Positions 19,418-30,756 of a DNA stretch of 30,756 nt are shown one piece after another. Within the stretch, counting starts at the first letter, position 1, and the number at the start of each line of letters is the position of its first letter. The position numbers were made by a program, and so were the translations under genes. Where the stretch lies: contig MNCI01004119.1 in assembly GCA_015680685.1 (NCBI GenBank), positions 193,493 to 224,248 of the forward strand. The letters are read 5' to 3'. The DNA comes from Gnetum montanum (taxonomy: Eukaryota; Streptophyta; Gnetopsida; Gnetales; Gnetaceae). The notes beneath the pieces are model-generated. The model was not told where the DNA came from and made no database searches. It worked only from the letters and a program-made list of their open reading frames with translations.

Positions 19418-21316
19418 CCATTCTAAGCCCTCAACTCTTTATAAATTTTTGTTTTACACATTTTTGTTTTGCACATTTTTTCAAATTTACTTATTTTTGT
19501 CTTACACCATTATTACCATTTTTACTATTTCTTTGTTTGGTTGATTTACTTTTATTCATCTTAAAATAAGTGCTCATGATGGTGGATTATATTATAATAG
19601 TGTTGATTGTTAATGTTTGGTTTTTACCTTTGATTCTCAATGTTGATATTAAGATATGGTGCTTTTGATAAAATAGGCAATGAGTCCACGTCGCTCATTC
19701 ACTCGTCCCACTCTATGGTTTCCCTTGATTTTGGAACTATACTGTCCCTTTTTCTAATTAAACTTATTAATGAACTAGTGGCTTCGTATTCTTCAAATCG
19801 AGGAAGGACTCAATGGATGAAAAGTGTGTGACTTTAAGGGAATTCGATGCACGTGTGCTAGCCATTCTCTTAGGTGCTTAGATGCTTTTTCTTGGGTTTT
19901 CCACCATTCTGCCATTGATCAAATATCAAGAAGCTGAGTGAATAAAAATAAGTCTTTGCATGGTGTGGTTCTCACGCAAAAAAAGAAGAAGTGGGAATTC
20001 AAAGCACACCCCTTAGACATAATAAAGTAATATGGGCTATAAGCACTGGTTATGACACTAGAAAGACATGTTACCCATGCTTGAAGGTTCCCTTTAACTA
20101 AGGCCCTTTCTCACTTCCTGCTTCTCCAGCTTGCTCTCCTTGGAATGGTGGTGACTCTTTGGGGAAGCATTCTTGTTGCTTCATGGGGATGGATTGGCCA
20201 AGTGTATTGATGCGAGGTCACTAAATGTGGTTGGTTTGAGTTTGGATTTGGAATGAGTTCTACTTAGTTACATTAACCATGACATACACAAGGGACTTTA
20301 TACAACCTTACTCTTGGGATTCCATTCCATTTTCTACTCTCCATCTTTCTTCCCATTTTCCACCTCATTGCCAATTTTATGATTAGTCAATATCTTGGTT
20401 GATGCACTATTTTTCCTTGGTAAATTCTTGTGGGTAAGTTTTTAACTCTTGCTTTTAAATGACATTCATAGAGCCTATGAACTCTTTGGTTTGTGGCTTT
20501 GTCAAGGCATAAAGGGCATAAGCCTGCTTTAGGGAGGACCCATTAGCATTCCTTTTTGGTGCAATTATTAAGTTCTTTCCTTAAAAATTCTCTGTAATCA
20601 ACCATTTCTTGTTTCATCCCCATCTTTGACATCCATTTTATTGGCGTTGTTGTTGTTATTTTTCTCATATTTCTTATTCCTTATATTTTTCCATCTTATT
20701 GCTACCAGAGGTTCGCTCTTAGTTGTGGGGGCCTTGACACAAATTTTTCAATTTCTCCATTCTACTACTTGCCTAACCCCTACACCTTGGGTAGTTATTA
20801 GTAATAAACCTCTAACCCAATTTCTGCGATAACCACAACCCAGCCAATGCACTTTATATCGAGGCAAGATATCAATTGTAGTGTGGCTTACTTATCCTTG
20901 TTCATTTGACTGTGTTGTGTGTGCAGATGGCGATTACACAAACTATGAACTAGAATATGAGAAAGTACTTGGGATGGACTAGAGCTAGAACGTTTATGCC
21001 AAGAATAAGTGTAGTCACGTGGCTATGGATAAACAACGGAGGGCACAATCTCGATGTTCGCAGCAACACATCTCATTTTCTTTTCTCCCTCTTTTTCTCT
21101 TCAAGCTGTCAAGTGAAGGTCTAGATGTCATCCATGTACAGTGTTCACCACAAACGGCGTGAACACCAATGTTGTAATATGTTTATTGATTTATTCACCA
21201 AGCACTTTAAGTTTGTTATTCCCTGTCATTGTCAATTTTCATTTAGTCAATAATCCCATACCTTCCCAATATTTTGTAAAGAACTTGAGGATGAGTTTTC
21301 ATTCAGTCATGGGGTA
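19418..21316 (+). mobile_element. TE-mid: 1.9-kb noncoding 3' region and polypurine tract
   Basis: Between the pol stop and the 3' LTR lie 1899 bp with no long frame. It aligns along its whole length with 28421-30335 of TE-out (shared GTGCTCATGATGGTGG, TTTGCATGGTGTGGTT, GGAAAGACATGTTACCCATG and TTCCCAATATTTTGTAA). A pyrimidine-rich segment near 20640-20700 encodes a hydrophobic run, but its frame differs in the other copy. GTCATGGGGTA at 21306-21316, directly before TGATGAG, is the polypurine tract candidate. An ancient env-like reading frame cannot be shown or excluded. Confidence 0.7.
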
Positions 21317-21961
21317 TGATGAGCTGTGATATCATGGCCTCCAACATGATATCGTGTACATAATATCACAACCTGCCTCATTGCCTATAAATAAGAGGTG
21401 AGTGCACTTGTTTTGTGATAGTTAATCTTAGTCCCTTACCCAAACTCTTGCCTTATCTCCCTCTCAGAGTTACAATTATTTCTACGTGCCTGTAGTAGGA
21501 GTCATAAAGTGAATAGATCTTTATTCAAGCATTATGTACCTAAGCACACCTTGTGTACGGTAATAAAGACAAACTTTGTGATAAACCTTGCAGCATTCAA
21601 AATAGATTAAATAATGCTAATTAATATTATTTAATACTTTCCTTAGTTAATTAATGATTATCTCTCACCCTACAACTCTCCTAAGTAAGCACACACAATA
21701 TGATCACTTCAAGCATGCATGTAACACTTAGTAACCTAGTAACAATTAGCATTTGGTAATCCTAGTAGTGTTGCACTAGTTCAAGATGTGTACGGCAAGT
21801 GAAAATGGATACTAGTGTTAGGATCAGTTAGAGCCTAGTTAATGAGTAGTTAAATTTAAATAGTTACTTAGTTATCTCTCTCCTCCCTTATTAGTAGCAG
21901 GACATAAAAACACATAAAAAGTATAAAAATCATATGCCTCAAGTTTACTTAACCATATAAT
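21317..21961 (+). mobile_element. TE-mid: 3' LTR, cut by the N run
   Basis: Starts TGATGAG and matches the 5' LTR at 6706 through TATA (21386) and AATAAA (near 21563) up to CATATGCCTCAAGTTTACTT. By alignment with the 793-bp 5' LTR, about 150 bp are hidden in the N run, and the element should end near 22109 if the gap length is true. Confidence 0.9.
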
Positions 21962-22367
21962 NNNNNNNNNNNNNNNNNNNNNNNNNNNNNNNNNNNNNNN
22001 NNNNNNNNNNNNNNNNNNNNNNNNNNNNNNNNNNNNNNNNNNNNNNNNNNNNNNNNNNNNNNNNNNNNNNNNNNNNNNNNNNNNNNNNNNNNNNNNNNNN
22101 NNNNNNNNNNNNNNNNNNNNNNNNNNNNNNNNNNNNNNNNNNNNNNNNNNNNNNNNNNNNNNNNNNNNNNNNNNNNNNNNNNNNNNNNNNNNNNNNNNNN
22201 NNNNNNNNNNNNNNNNNNNNNNNNNNNNNNNNNNNNNNNNNNNNNNNNNNNNNNNNNNNNNNNNNNNNNNNNNNNNNNNNNNNNNNNNNNNNNNNNNNNN
22301 NNNNNNNNNNNNNNNNNNNNNNNNNNNNNNNNNNNNNNNNNNNNNNNNNNNNNNNNNNNNNNNNNNN
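21962..22367. other. Assembly gap, 406 N
   Basis: A run of 406 unknown bases. By alignment it should hold the last 150 bp or so of the TE-mid 3' LTR, the right target duplication, and the part of TE-out gag equivalent to 8100-8560 of TE-mid. That adds to more than 406 bp, so the true gap may be longer. Reading frames drawn across it mean nothing. Confidence 0.98.
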
Positions 22368-24650
22368 AGAGGCTGTTAGGATCCCAACAAGGCACCAGAA
22401 AGATAGTAGGATCAAAAGACTAAACATGAATAGCATCCCATGATTTGAAGGAAGATACAATGCTAATCCTCAAAACCATTTACAAGAATTCCATGACACA
22501 TATGCATTGCAGAATATAGAAAATGAGTTGCAAAAGCTAAAGTTGTTTCCATGGATACTGATCAAGGAAGCAGAAAGCTGGTATTGGTCATTAGAATTGG
22601 AATCCATTCATCGATGGAGTACCATGTTGGAGTTATTCAACGATAAGTATCAAATGTACTCCTGAGTGTCTAACCTACATAAGCAAATCCAAGGATGGAA
22701 ATAAGGAGGACACGAACCCTTGGATGCTATCATGGGTCGATATTATTCATTATTTACATCGTTGCACTGGCCATGGTTACTCACAAAAGGAACAACTATG
22801 CCATCTCGTAGACAGACTTAGGTACGAAATGCAAAGAACCCTTAGGAGTTATGCCCAAGGAAGGCTATATGAGCTCAGAGCCCATCAAATACAAAGATTG
22901 TTGGAGCAAGTTGCCAAGGAGTAAGGTGAGTTGAGGAAAAGAGAAAGTGATAAGGAGTACAACAAAGATCCTTCCTTCCAAAAGAAGGAAATTAGATTTT
23001 GTGAAGATGAAGGAGAGTAATCACTTGAAGATATGGTGAATAGAAAGACTTTTCCCATTCAAAAATTTGCATCAGAAGTATTGACAAAGGTAGATCAAAT
23101 GTGGAACTCCCTAGATGACAAATTTCAGATTATCCTAAAAATAGTAGAGGATTCTAGAGAACAAAGTAGTGACTATGAGAGAAGGAAAAAGAAAGAAGTT
23201 GAGTATGCATGTAACAAAGGTACGAACAAGGTTGTTGTCATTAAAGAAGTTGTGGATTTGGACATAGATAATGATGGTAGATGTGAGATTTGCCAATATG
23301 ACCATCCTAAGGGATGCTACCCAATGGTGTCACATCTGCAAGAGTCTAGAGTGTATGCACTAAACCCACGATTAAACAAATGACAAACACCCAAAATATT
23401 ACCTTAGCCACAAGGTAACCCAAGGCAGTTCCACCAACCCTTGACATATTATCCGAGTCAAGCTCCACGACAAACAAATGAATAGTATCAATGGTGGCAA
23501 CACCCAAAACCATGGGGAATGCCACCATCATGTCAATAGTACCTTACCATCAACTTGACCCATATGGGTATTACGTTTAGTAGCTGATCACTCCATGTGA
23601 CTCTACTAGTCACGTTGCTCTTCAGCCTCACTACCAAACCCCCGAGTACTATAAAATTTCTTCTTCTTAGGGTGATGCTCCACATATGTACTATCCTTTT
23701 CATTTGTCTGCATCTCTTCCACCCTCGGCTCCATTACCACATACTCCAACTATGTAGGGTGAGCTTCCTACCTAGCCATAGCAATGTAACGCTACAAGGG
23801 CTATCAATCTCCAACCTAATGCTGGTTCAAACAACCAATCGAAGAAGAGACCTTTCTTTAGAACCAATAGTCCAACCAAGTCCTNTTCTAGAAAACAAAG
23901 TAGTGACTATGAGAGAAGGAAAAAGAAAGAAGTTGAGTATGCATGTAACAAAGGTACAGATAAGGTTGTTTTCATTAAAGAAGTTCTGGATTTGGACATA
24001 GATAATGATGGAGGATGTGAGATTTGCCAATATGACCATCCTAAGGGATGTTGCCCAATGGTGTCACATTTGCAAGATTCTAGAGTGTATGCACTAAACC
24101 CACGATTAAACAAATGACAAATACCCAAAAGATTACCTTAGCCACAAGGTAACCCAAGGCAGTTCCACCAACCCTTGACATATTATCCGAGTCAAGCTCC
24201 ACCATAAACGAATGAATAGTATCAATGGTGGCAACACCCAAAACCATGGGGAATGCCACCATTATGTCAATAGTACCTTACCATCAACTTGACCCATATG
24301 GGTATTATGTTTAGTAGTCGATCACTCCATGTGACTCTACTAGTCACGTTGCTCTTCAGCCTCACTACCAAACCCCCGAGTACTATAGAAGTTCTTCTTC
24401 TTAGGGTGATGCTCCACATATGTACTATCCTTTTCATTTTTTTGCATCTCTTCCACCCTTGGATCCATTACCACATACTCCAACTATGTAGGGTGAGCTT
24501 CCTACCTAGCCATAGCAATGTAACGCTACAAGGGCTATCAATCTCCAACCTACTGCTGGTTCAAAGAACCAATCAAAGAAGAGACCTTTCTTTAGAACCA
24601 ATAGTCCAACCAAGTCCTTACAACCACAAGTGGCTAATTATCCAAATTCT
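22368..24650 (+). pseudogene. TE-out gag, remainder after the gap
   Basis: Aligns with TE-mid gag from about 8560. The capsid part has KLFPWILIKEAESWY and MLELFNDKYQ. A helical charged part follows (RAHQIQRLLEQVAKE), then the CEIC-x3-H-x3-C cluster at 23282-23317 and a tyrosine/proline-rich tail. Stops and small shifts are scattered, for example TGA in the FEG motif (22441) and TAA in the WK-GGHEP motif also seen in TE-mid. A 733-bp segment covering the zinc cluster and tail is present twice (23152-23884 and 23886-24618) with one N between, so part of gag is duplicated as assembled. Confidence 0.8.
23152..24618 (+). repeat. 733-bp direct tandem duplication separated by one N
   Basis: Copy 1 (23152-23884) and copy 2 (23886-24618) have equal length and differ by scattered substitutions, such as GGTACGAACAAGG against GGTACAGATAAGG. 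The only separator is the N at 23885. TE-mid has a single copy of the segment. This pattern fits two overlapping contigs, perhaps two haplotypes or two element copies, joined end to end. Confidence 0.9.
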
Positions 24651-27600
24651 TTATCATTGTTTGAATTTTTGGAGCTTCTTTTGAACCAAAAATCGCACTC
24701 AACGCACACTGTTATGTTAACCCATGTCATCGCTGATTGGATTAAAGTTGGCCATCTTCCTAGGAAATTCTCTGATCCTAGAAGTCCTTTGATTTATTTG
24801 CAAATCACTAGGAATGAGCCTTGCAAAGCTCTTTTGAATTCTGGTTCTAGAGTTAATTTGATCTCCTAGGAAATGTATAAAGCCTAGAACCTACCTCCGC
24901 TAAAGAAAAGTAACATTTGTTTAGAGTTGGCCGACTAGTCCATCACTATTCCATTGGGACTAGTGGAGGACATTGTCACCACTATTTGTAGGTGGTCGTA
25001 TCTAGCCGATTTTCTAGTGATTCAAGTTAACAACTACAAGGGGCACTTCTCAATCATAATGGGAATAGCATGGCTAAGTATGATTGATGCGTGCTTAGGA
25101 ATACATGATCTTTCCCTAGAGATATCAAAAGAAAATGTGTTTTGGAAGATCGAGAAGAAGAAAGTTCCATGCATCGCATACAATGACACAGGGTGCAACT
25201 GCATGCAGAAGTCTTGGTTTGTACAATGCTTAACATTGCCTACATGTAACTAGTGTGCACAGGTAACTAACATACAAAGATGCCTATATGTAGCAGCCAC
25301 AAGATAGGAAGGCACCCAGTGGCTGATAGCTGACCTAGAGAGTAATTCAAATTTATGCATGGAACCAACTAAGAGCTTGACTTGTGCCTATATCAATAGC
25401 ATAGATGCATTAGAGCAATTCCATCACCAAATTTCAAGTACTGACACCGAAAATATCAACTAGGGGAAGTTGGAAATCCCTAGCAAGTTTAAGCAAGAGC
25501 CCCTTAAATTAAAATCATTACCCACCAGTATGGAGTATGCATTTCTCAAGAATGAAAAATTAGTAATCATTAATGCTAAGCTTGCTCCTCAACAAAAAGA
25601 AAGACTGCTGAAGATGGTAAACATATGGTTAAAAGCCTTTGCTTGGTCAAATCCTAAATTAACTAGAATAGATCCTAGTATATGCCAACATAGAATTTAC
25701 ATTGACCCCTCTATGAAGCCTTGACGACAACTGCAAAGAAGATTGAACCCAAAGCTTAAGCAAGTAGTTAAGGAAGAAATTGAATAATTTCTGAAGGCCA
25801 AGTTCATCTACCCCATTGCTGACAGTGAATGGGTTAGTCCATTAGTCATTATACCCAAAAAATGTGGTAAATGGAGGGTGTGTAGACTTTAGGCTATTGA
25901 AAATGGCAACATTTAAAGATCATTTCCCATTGCCATTCGTTGACCAAGTCTTAGATACTATTGCAAAGAATTGTTACTATAGTTTTCTAAATGGTTACAG
26001 TGGGTACAATAAAATCCAAATAGCACTAGAAGACTAAGCCAAAACTACATTCATGAGTCCTTGGGGTACATTTGCATATTGGCAGATGCCATTTGGCTTG
26101 TCCAATGCTCTAGCAACATTTCAATGTCTAGTTCTTAGTATATTTCAGCAGCAAATAGGAAATGGTATGGAGGTTTTTATGGATGATTTCTCCACCTATG
26201 GAGTGAACTTTGAACAAGCATTAGACCGATTAGAGCAAGTACTAAAATGATGTGTTGAAACCAACTTAAGGCTCAATTCGAAAAAAATCCACTTAACAGT
26301 CCAAGAGGACATTGTATTAGGGCATAAAATTTTACAAACAAGGATAGAGGTAGATCCTAAAAAAATTAAAGTCATCCAAGAAATCACTTGTCAACTTGAA
26401 ACTATAAAAGATGTCCAATCATTCTTTGGACATACTGGATATTATAGATGCTTCATTAAGAACTTTTTGAAGATTGCAAAATTGTTGGTAGAATTAACGA
26501 AAAAGGACGTATCCTTTGAATGGACTAAGGAATGTGAGTTAGCCTTCCAAACCTTAAAGCAGAAGCACATAGAAACACCCATTCTACAAGCTCCTGAGTA
26601 GTCCAGACCATTCCATATAATGACTAACGCATCCAATTTTGCTTTAGGAGCCATACTTACACAGTTAGATGAGCAAAAACGTCCCTATTACATTCACTAT
26701 GCAAGTCGAAGTATTGGTGGTGCACAACTCAACTACACCACAAAAGAAAAAGAGTTAATGGCCGTGGTGTTTGCACTAGAGAAATTTAGGCACTATGTAT
26801 TAGGCTATGAGGTATTTGTAGACACAGATCATAGTGTGACTTGGTTCCTTATGAATAAACCAATGGTGAGCCCTCGCATCATATGATGGCTTGTGATCTT
26901 GCAAGAGTTTGATCTCACAATAGTAGATCGTAGAGGCATCGAGAATGTTATTGTCGATCATTTATCTCAGTTATGATGGAATAACAAAGAGCAAAAATGT
27001 CTAGTTTTTGATCATTTTCCTGATGAACTCCTCTTTGCAGGTGTAAGAAATAATTAATCACCCACAGATACAAATTGGTATAGTAGCATTCTTACTTATC
27101 TTCTTACACAAGAAACACCACAAGGACTGGATGTTAAAAATAAACAATAGTTTCTCCACCAAGTCAAACATTTTATGAAAATCAATGGACACCTTTACAA
27201 GGTATGCTTCGATGGCTTGGTTCAATGGTGTGCTCCCAACGTAGATCAATTGCGAGTTCTCCAAGATGCTCATGAGGTCCCTTGTGGGGGTCATTATGCT
27301 GGGAGATGAACAACCATTAAAATATTTCTTGCAAGATATTATTGGCCTACATTATTTTGGGACACTCATCATTTTGTCCCATCAATGTTGCCAACGTGAT
27401 GGGGGAATGACAGCTAGAATGGAGGGTCCACAACAATGGATTCGATCCTTAAAACCCTTCGACATATGGGGTATTGATTTTATGGGGCTTATTACATCGA
27501 TGTCCAATGGAAAAGCATACATTGTTGTTTCTATTAACTATTTTACAAAATGGGAAAAAAGAGCCACCGTTACCGACTATACATGATCTGGCACTGCACG

Positions 27601-28420
27601 ATTTGTTCAACAACAAATTGTAAATAGATTTGGCATGCCTCGTGCACTTATTTCTGATAATGGTACATATTTTATAGGTGCGACTTTTTAGAAGTTGATA
27701 CAACGCTTAGGAGTTAAGCATAAACTGATTACACCATATCATCCTTAAGAAAATGGTCAAGCTGAAGTCACCAATAGGGAAATCACAAAAATTTTGACAC
27801 GAACCATTAGCAAATATAGGCGAGACTAGAGCACCAAACTAAACGATGCTCTTTGGGCCCACCACTCTACATGAAAACTCCCTATAGGCTACTCTCCCTA
27901 TGAGTTAGTGTACGGTAAACTTCTAGCACTTCCTATCCAAGTTGAGCTTTGTACACAATCTACAGCATGTGACCTTAACCTTGACCTTAGTTTAGTGTAG
28001 AAAGAACTGTTAATGAATCTTAACTTGCTAGATGAAAATCGATTAGTCACCTTGTCATCCAACGAACTACACAAGGCCTTCAACAAACAACATCATGACC
28101 TAAGAATTAAGAAAGTCAAATACCAACCAAGAGATAGGGTTCTTTATTGGAATCCCCCACATGTGCCACAACGAACTAAATTTCAAATGCTATGGGAAGG
28201 ACCTTATATCATTCATGAAACTTTTCCTTCAGGGGCCATGATGATCTATGAACCTAGAAGCCCAAATAAAAAATTATTGGTCAACATCGAGCAAACCAAA
28301 CCTTTCCATGAGCCCAAAATGGCTAGTACTAATACTACCTTTGTTGATGGATAGCCCTGCTCATTATTTTGGATCTCCTCCTTCCAACTTAGTAATGGGG
28401 GAGATGGCCACCAATGCTAA
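24651..28420 (+). pseudogene. TE-out pol: protease, reverse transcriptase, RNase H, integrase
   Basis: The domain order is the same as in TE-mid. The protease site reads NSGSRVN (near 24838), so the catalytic Asp is lost. RT is well preserved from 25470 (SEWVSPLVIIPKK), has Asn in place of the first catalytic Asp (25990, FLNGYSGYN), and keeps FMDD at 26179-26187. RNase H starts near 26625 with Asn at the first catalytic position (26636) and keeps the EKELMAVVFALEKFRHYVLG region. In integrase a few-base deletion near 27385 breaks the zinc finger. D (27476), D (27656) and E (27764) are all kept. The C-terminal module (KFQMLWEGPYIIH) is intact in 28013-28354. TAG at 28352 precedes the family's usual end, GGDGHQC and TAA 28418. 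Confidence 0.88.
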
Positions 28421-30335
28421 TTATTCTAAGCCCTCAGTTTCTTTTATTTTGTTTTGTTTTATACATTTTTGTTTTACACATTTTTCATTTTTTCTTATTT
28501 TTGTTTTAAACCATCATTAACATTTCTACTATTTCTTTCTCTATTACATTTTTTTTTATTTATTCTCACTTATTACATAATAAGTGCTCATGATGGTGGG
28601 TTGTACTATAATGATGTTGATTGCTAATGTTTGGTTTTTACCTTTGGCTTTTAATGTTGATGTTAAGATATGGTTTCTTTTGATAAAACAGGTAATGAGT
28701 CCATGTCATCCATTCATTCATTCAACTCTATGGTCTCCTTTTGTTTTGGAAATGTACTGTCCCTTTTTGTAATCAAACCTATTAATGAATTTGTGGCTTG
28801 GTATTCTTCAAACCAAGGAAAGATTCAAATGGATTGAAAAGGGTGTGACTTCAAGGGGATTCGATGCATTTGTGCTGGCTATTCTCTTAGGTGCTTAGTT
28901 GTTTTTCATAGGTTTTCTGCCATTCTACTATCGACTAATATTAGGAAGTTGAATGAATCAAATAAGTCTTTGCATGGTGTGGTTCCTAGTCAAAAAAAAA
29001 AAAAACTAGTGAGAATTCAAAGCATACCCCTTAGACACAATAAAGGAACATGGGCTACAAGCACTGGTTATGGCACTGGAAAGACATGTTACCCATGCTT
29101 GAAGGTTTCCTCTAACTAAGGCCCTTTCTCACTTCCTGCTTCTCCATTCTTCTGTTTTTGGAATGGTGGTTGCTCTGTGAAAGCATTCTTGTTGCTTCAG
29201 GAGGATGGATTGGTCAAGTGTGCTAATGTAAGGTCACTGGATGTGGTTAGTTTTAATCTAGATTTGGAATGAATTTTATTAAGTCACCTTAACCACATAA
29301 TACACAAGGGACTTTACACAACCTTGATTTCGGGATTCCATTCCATTCTCTCTTCTCTTCTCTTCCATCTTACTTCCCATATTCTACCTCATTGCTGATT
29401 TTATGATTAGTTTATATTTTGGTTGGTGCATTGTTATTCTTAGGTAAATTCTTGTGGGTGAATTCTTAACTATTATCTCCATAAAACATTCCTATAGCCT
29501 ACGAACTCTTTGGTTTGTGGGTTTGTCAGGGCATAAGCATACTTTGGGGAGGACCCGTTGGCATCCCTTTTTGGTGTAATTGTTAAGTTCTTTCCCTTAA
29601 ACATTTCTTGCAATCAAATATTTCTCATTTCACCCCATCCATAACATTTTTTTTTATTTTTCTCTTCCCTTTTAAGCATTTTTATTGGCTTCACCGTTGT
29701 TATTCCTCTTATCTTCCTTTTTCTTTCACTTTCCATCCTATTGCTACTGGAGGTTCACTCTTAGTTATGAGGGCCGATCGCAAATTTTTTTCATTCCATT
29801 ACTTATGTCACCCCTACACCCTGGGTAGTTATCAGTTACAAACCTCTAACCTAGTATCTTCCATACCCACAACCTAGCCAATGTACTTCATATCGAGGCA
29901 AGGTATCAACTGTATTATATCTTATCTATCCTTGCTAATTCATGATTGTGTTGTGTGTGTAGATAGTGATCACATGAACAATGGACTGGGATAGGAGGGA
30001 GCACTTAGGATGGACTAAAGTAAGAGCATTTACAAAAGGAACAAGCTGAGTCATGTGGCCATGGATGAACAACGGTGTGCACATTTTGACATCAGCAGCA
30101 ATCATTTTCTTTTCTAGCTTTAAGCTATCAGACGAGGGACTAGATGTCATCTATATATAGTGTTCACCATAATGGTTATGAACACCAATGCTGTAATATG
30201 TTGTCGATTTGTTCATCGGGCACTTTGAGTCTATCATTCCATGTCATCGTCAGTTGTCATTCAGTCAATACTTCCATACCTTCCCAATATTTTGTAAGGA
30301 ACTTGAGGACAAGTTTTCATTCAATCATGGGGGTA
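28421..30335 (+). mobile_element. TE-out: 1.9-kb noncoding 3' region and polypurine tract
   Basis: 1915 bp that align with the same region of TE-mid. No long frame and no recognised domain. It holds a poly-A run near 28994. ATCATGGGGGTA at 30324-30335, directly before TGATGAG, is the polypurine tract candidate. Confidence 0.7.
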
Positions 30336-30756
30336 TGATGAGTCACCAAATAAGCAACCCGATATCAGACCCACAATATTAATACATGATATCAAATGGG
30401 CCAAGTGACATCAGACATGTGATGTCAGAGCATGTCTCGTTGGCTATAAGTAAGAGACAGGGGCGCTTGGTCTTGGAAGTAGTTTTTTTGATCCCTTAGC
30501 TGAACTCTTACAATTTTTCTATTCCAGAGTTATAATTATTTTTGAGTGCCTGTAGTAGGAGTCATAGAGTGAATGGATCTTTATTCGAGCATTGTGTACC
30601 TAAGCACACCTTGTGTCCAAAAATAAAGATGAACTTTGTGATAAACCTTGCAACATTCAGAATAGCTTAATTATTACATTTAATGTTGTTTACTATTATT
30701 TGATCCTTTTAGTAGTTAATTAATGTTGTTTCCATAGAATTATTAATTATTAATTA
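30336..30756 (+). mobile_element. TE-out: 3' LTR, first 421 bp (runs off the window)
   Basis: Starts TGATGAG. U3 holds several GATATCA/GACATCA-like motifs, then CTATAAGTAAG near 30444 as the TATA position. From 30468 it matches the truncated 5' LTR at 5371 closely, which pairs the two ends of TE-out across 25 kb. AATAAA near 30623 is a polyadenylation-signal candidate. The LTR end and right target site are outside the window. Confidence 0.88.

Noticed and set aside
20626-20832. Small hydrophobic protein or env-like fragment
   Set aside because: The hydrophobic run comes from pyrimidine-rich DNA. In TE-out the region differs in length and frame, so coding is not supported.
21945-22460. Minus-strand frames of 171 and 148 residues
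   Set aside because: Almost entirely translated from the N run.
23597-24684. Frames of 134 and 131 residues on the plus strand
   Set aside because: They are the two copies of the duplicated segment read in a non-gag frame. The gag frame carries the zinc cluster and aligns with TE-mid.

Overview
The window is eukaryotic nuclear DNA from a land plant, most likely a seed plant with a repeat-rich genome. It holds one host gene with twelve recognisable exons, all with GT-AG introns. The gene belongs to the plant NRAMP metal transporter family. Nearly everything else is Ty3/gypsy LTR retrotransposon sequence with plant-type features: FMDD reverse transcriptase motifs, a TGGCACCGTTGC-type primer site and TG...CA long terminal repeats (LTRs). 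I cannot place the species.

Layout. 1-1885 is the 3' part of a small non-autonomous element (here TE-up): the tail of one LTR, a 73-bp internal domain holding only a primer-binding-like site and a purine run, and a complete 1.2-kb LTR packed with tandem repeats. It abuts NRAMP coding sequence at 1886. 1886-5352 is the NRAMP gene. Its 5' end is cut off by TE-up, its last exon carries a frame-disrupting deletion, and its 3' end is cut where a truncated LTR begins. That last junction contains about 22 bp of filler copied from the gene itself.

5371-30756 is a three-level nest. The outer element (TE-out) has a 5'-truncated LTR at 5371-6107 and the start of gag at 6244-6705. It is interrupted at 6706 by the middle element (TE-mid), then resumes after a 406-bp run of N (21962-22367) with the rest of gag, pol, a 1.9-kb noncoding tail and a 3' LTR that runs off the window. 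TE-mid has a complete 5' LTR (6706-7498), decayed gag-pol, a 1.9-kb tail and a 3' LTR ending in the N run. It is itself interrupted near the end of pol by the inner element (TE-in, 13731-19267), which is flanked by a perfect 5-bp AAACT target duplication. TE-in keeps gag and protease in one frame, has lost reverse transcriptase, RNase H and most of integrase, and has a 3' LTR without U3.

Insertion order inside the nest follows from the structure: TE-out, then TE-mid, then TE-in. All element genes are dead: they carry many stops, mostly of the kind produced by C-to-T change (CAA/CAG to TAA/TAG, TGG to TAG/TGA), plus frameshifts and catalytic substitutions. No RNA gene, CRISPR array or intact host protein gene was seen. 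I found no convincing new biological system. The points most worth a second look are the TE-up architecture, the templated junction at the NRAMP 3' end, the shared lesions in the two related elements, and a 733-bp duplication joined by a single N that looks like an assembly artefact.
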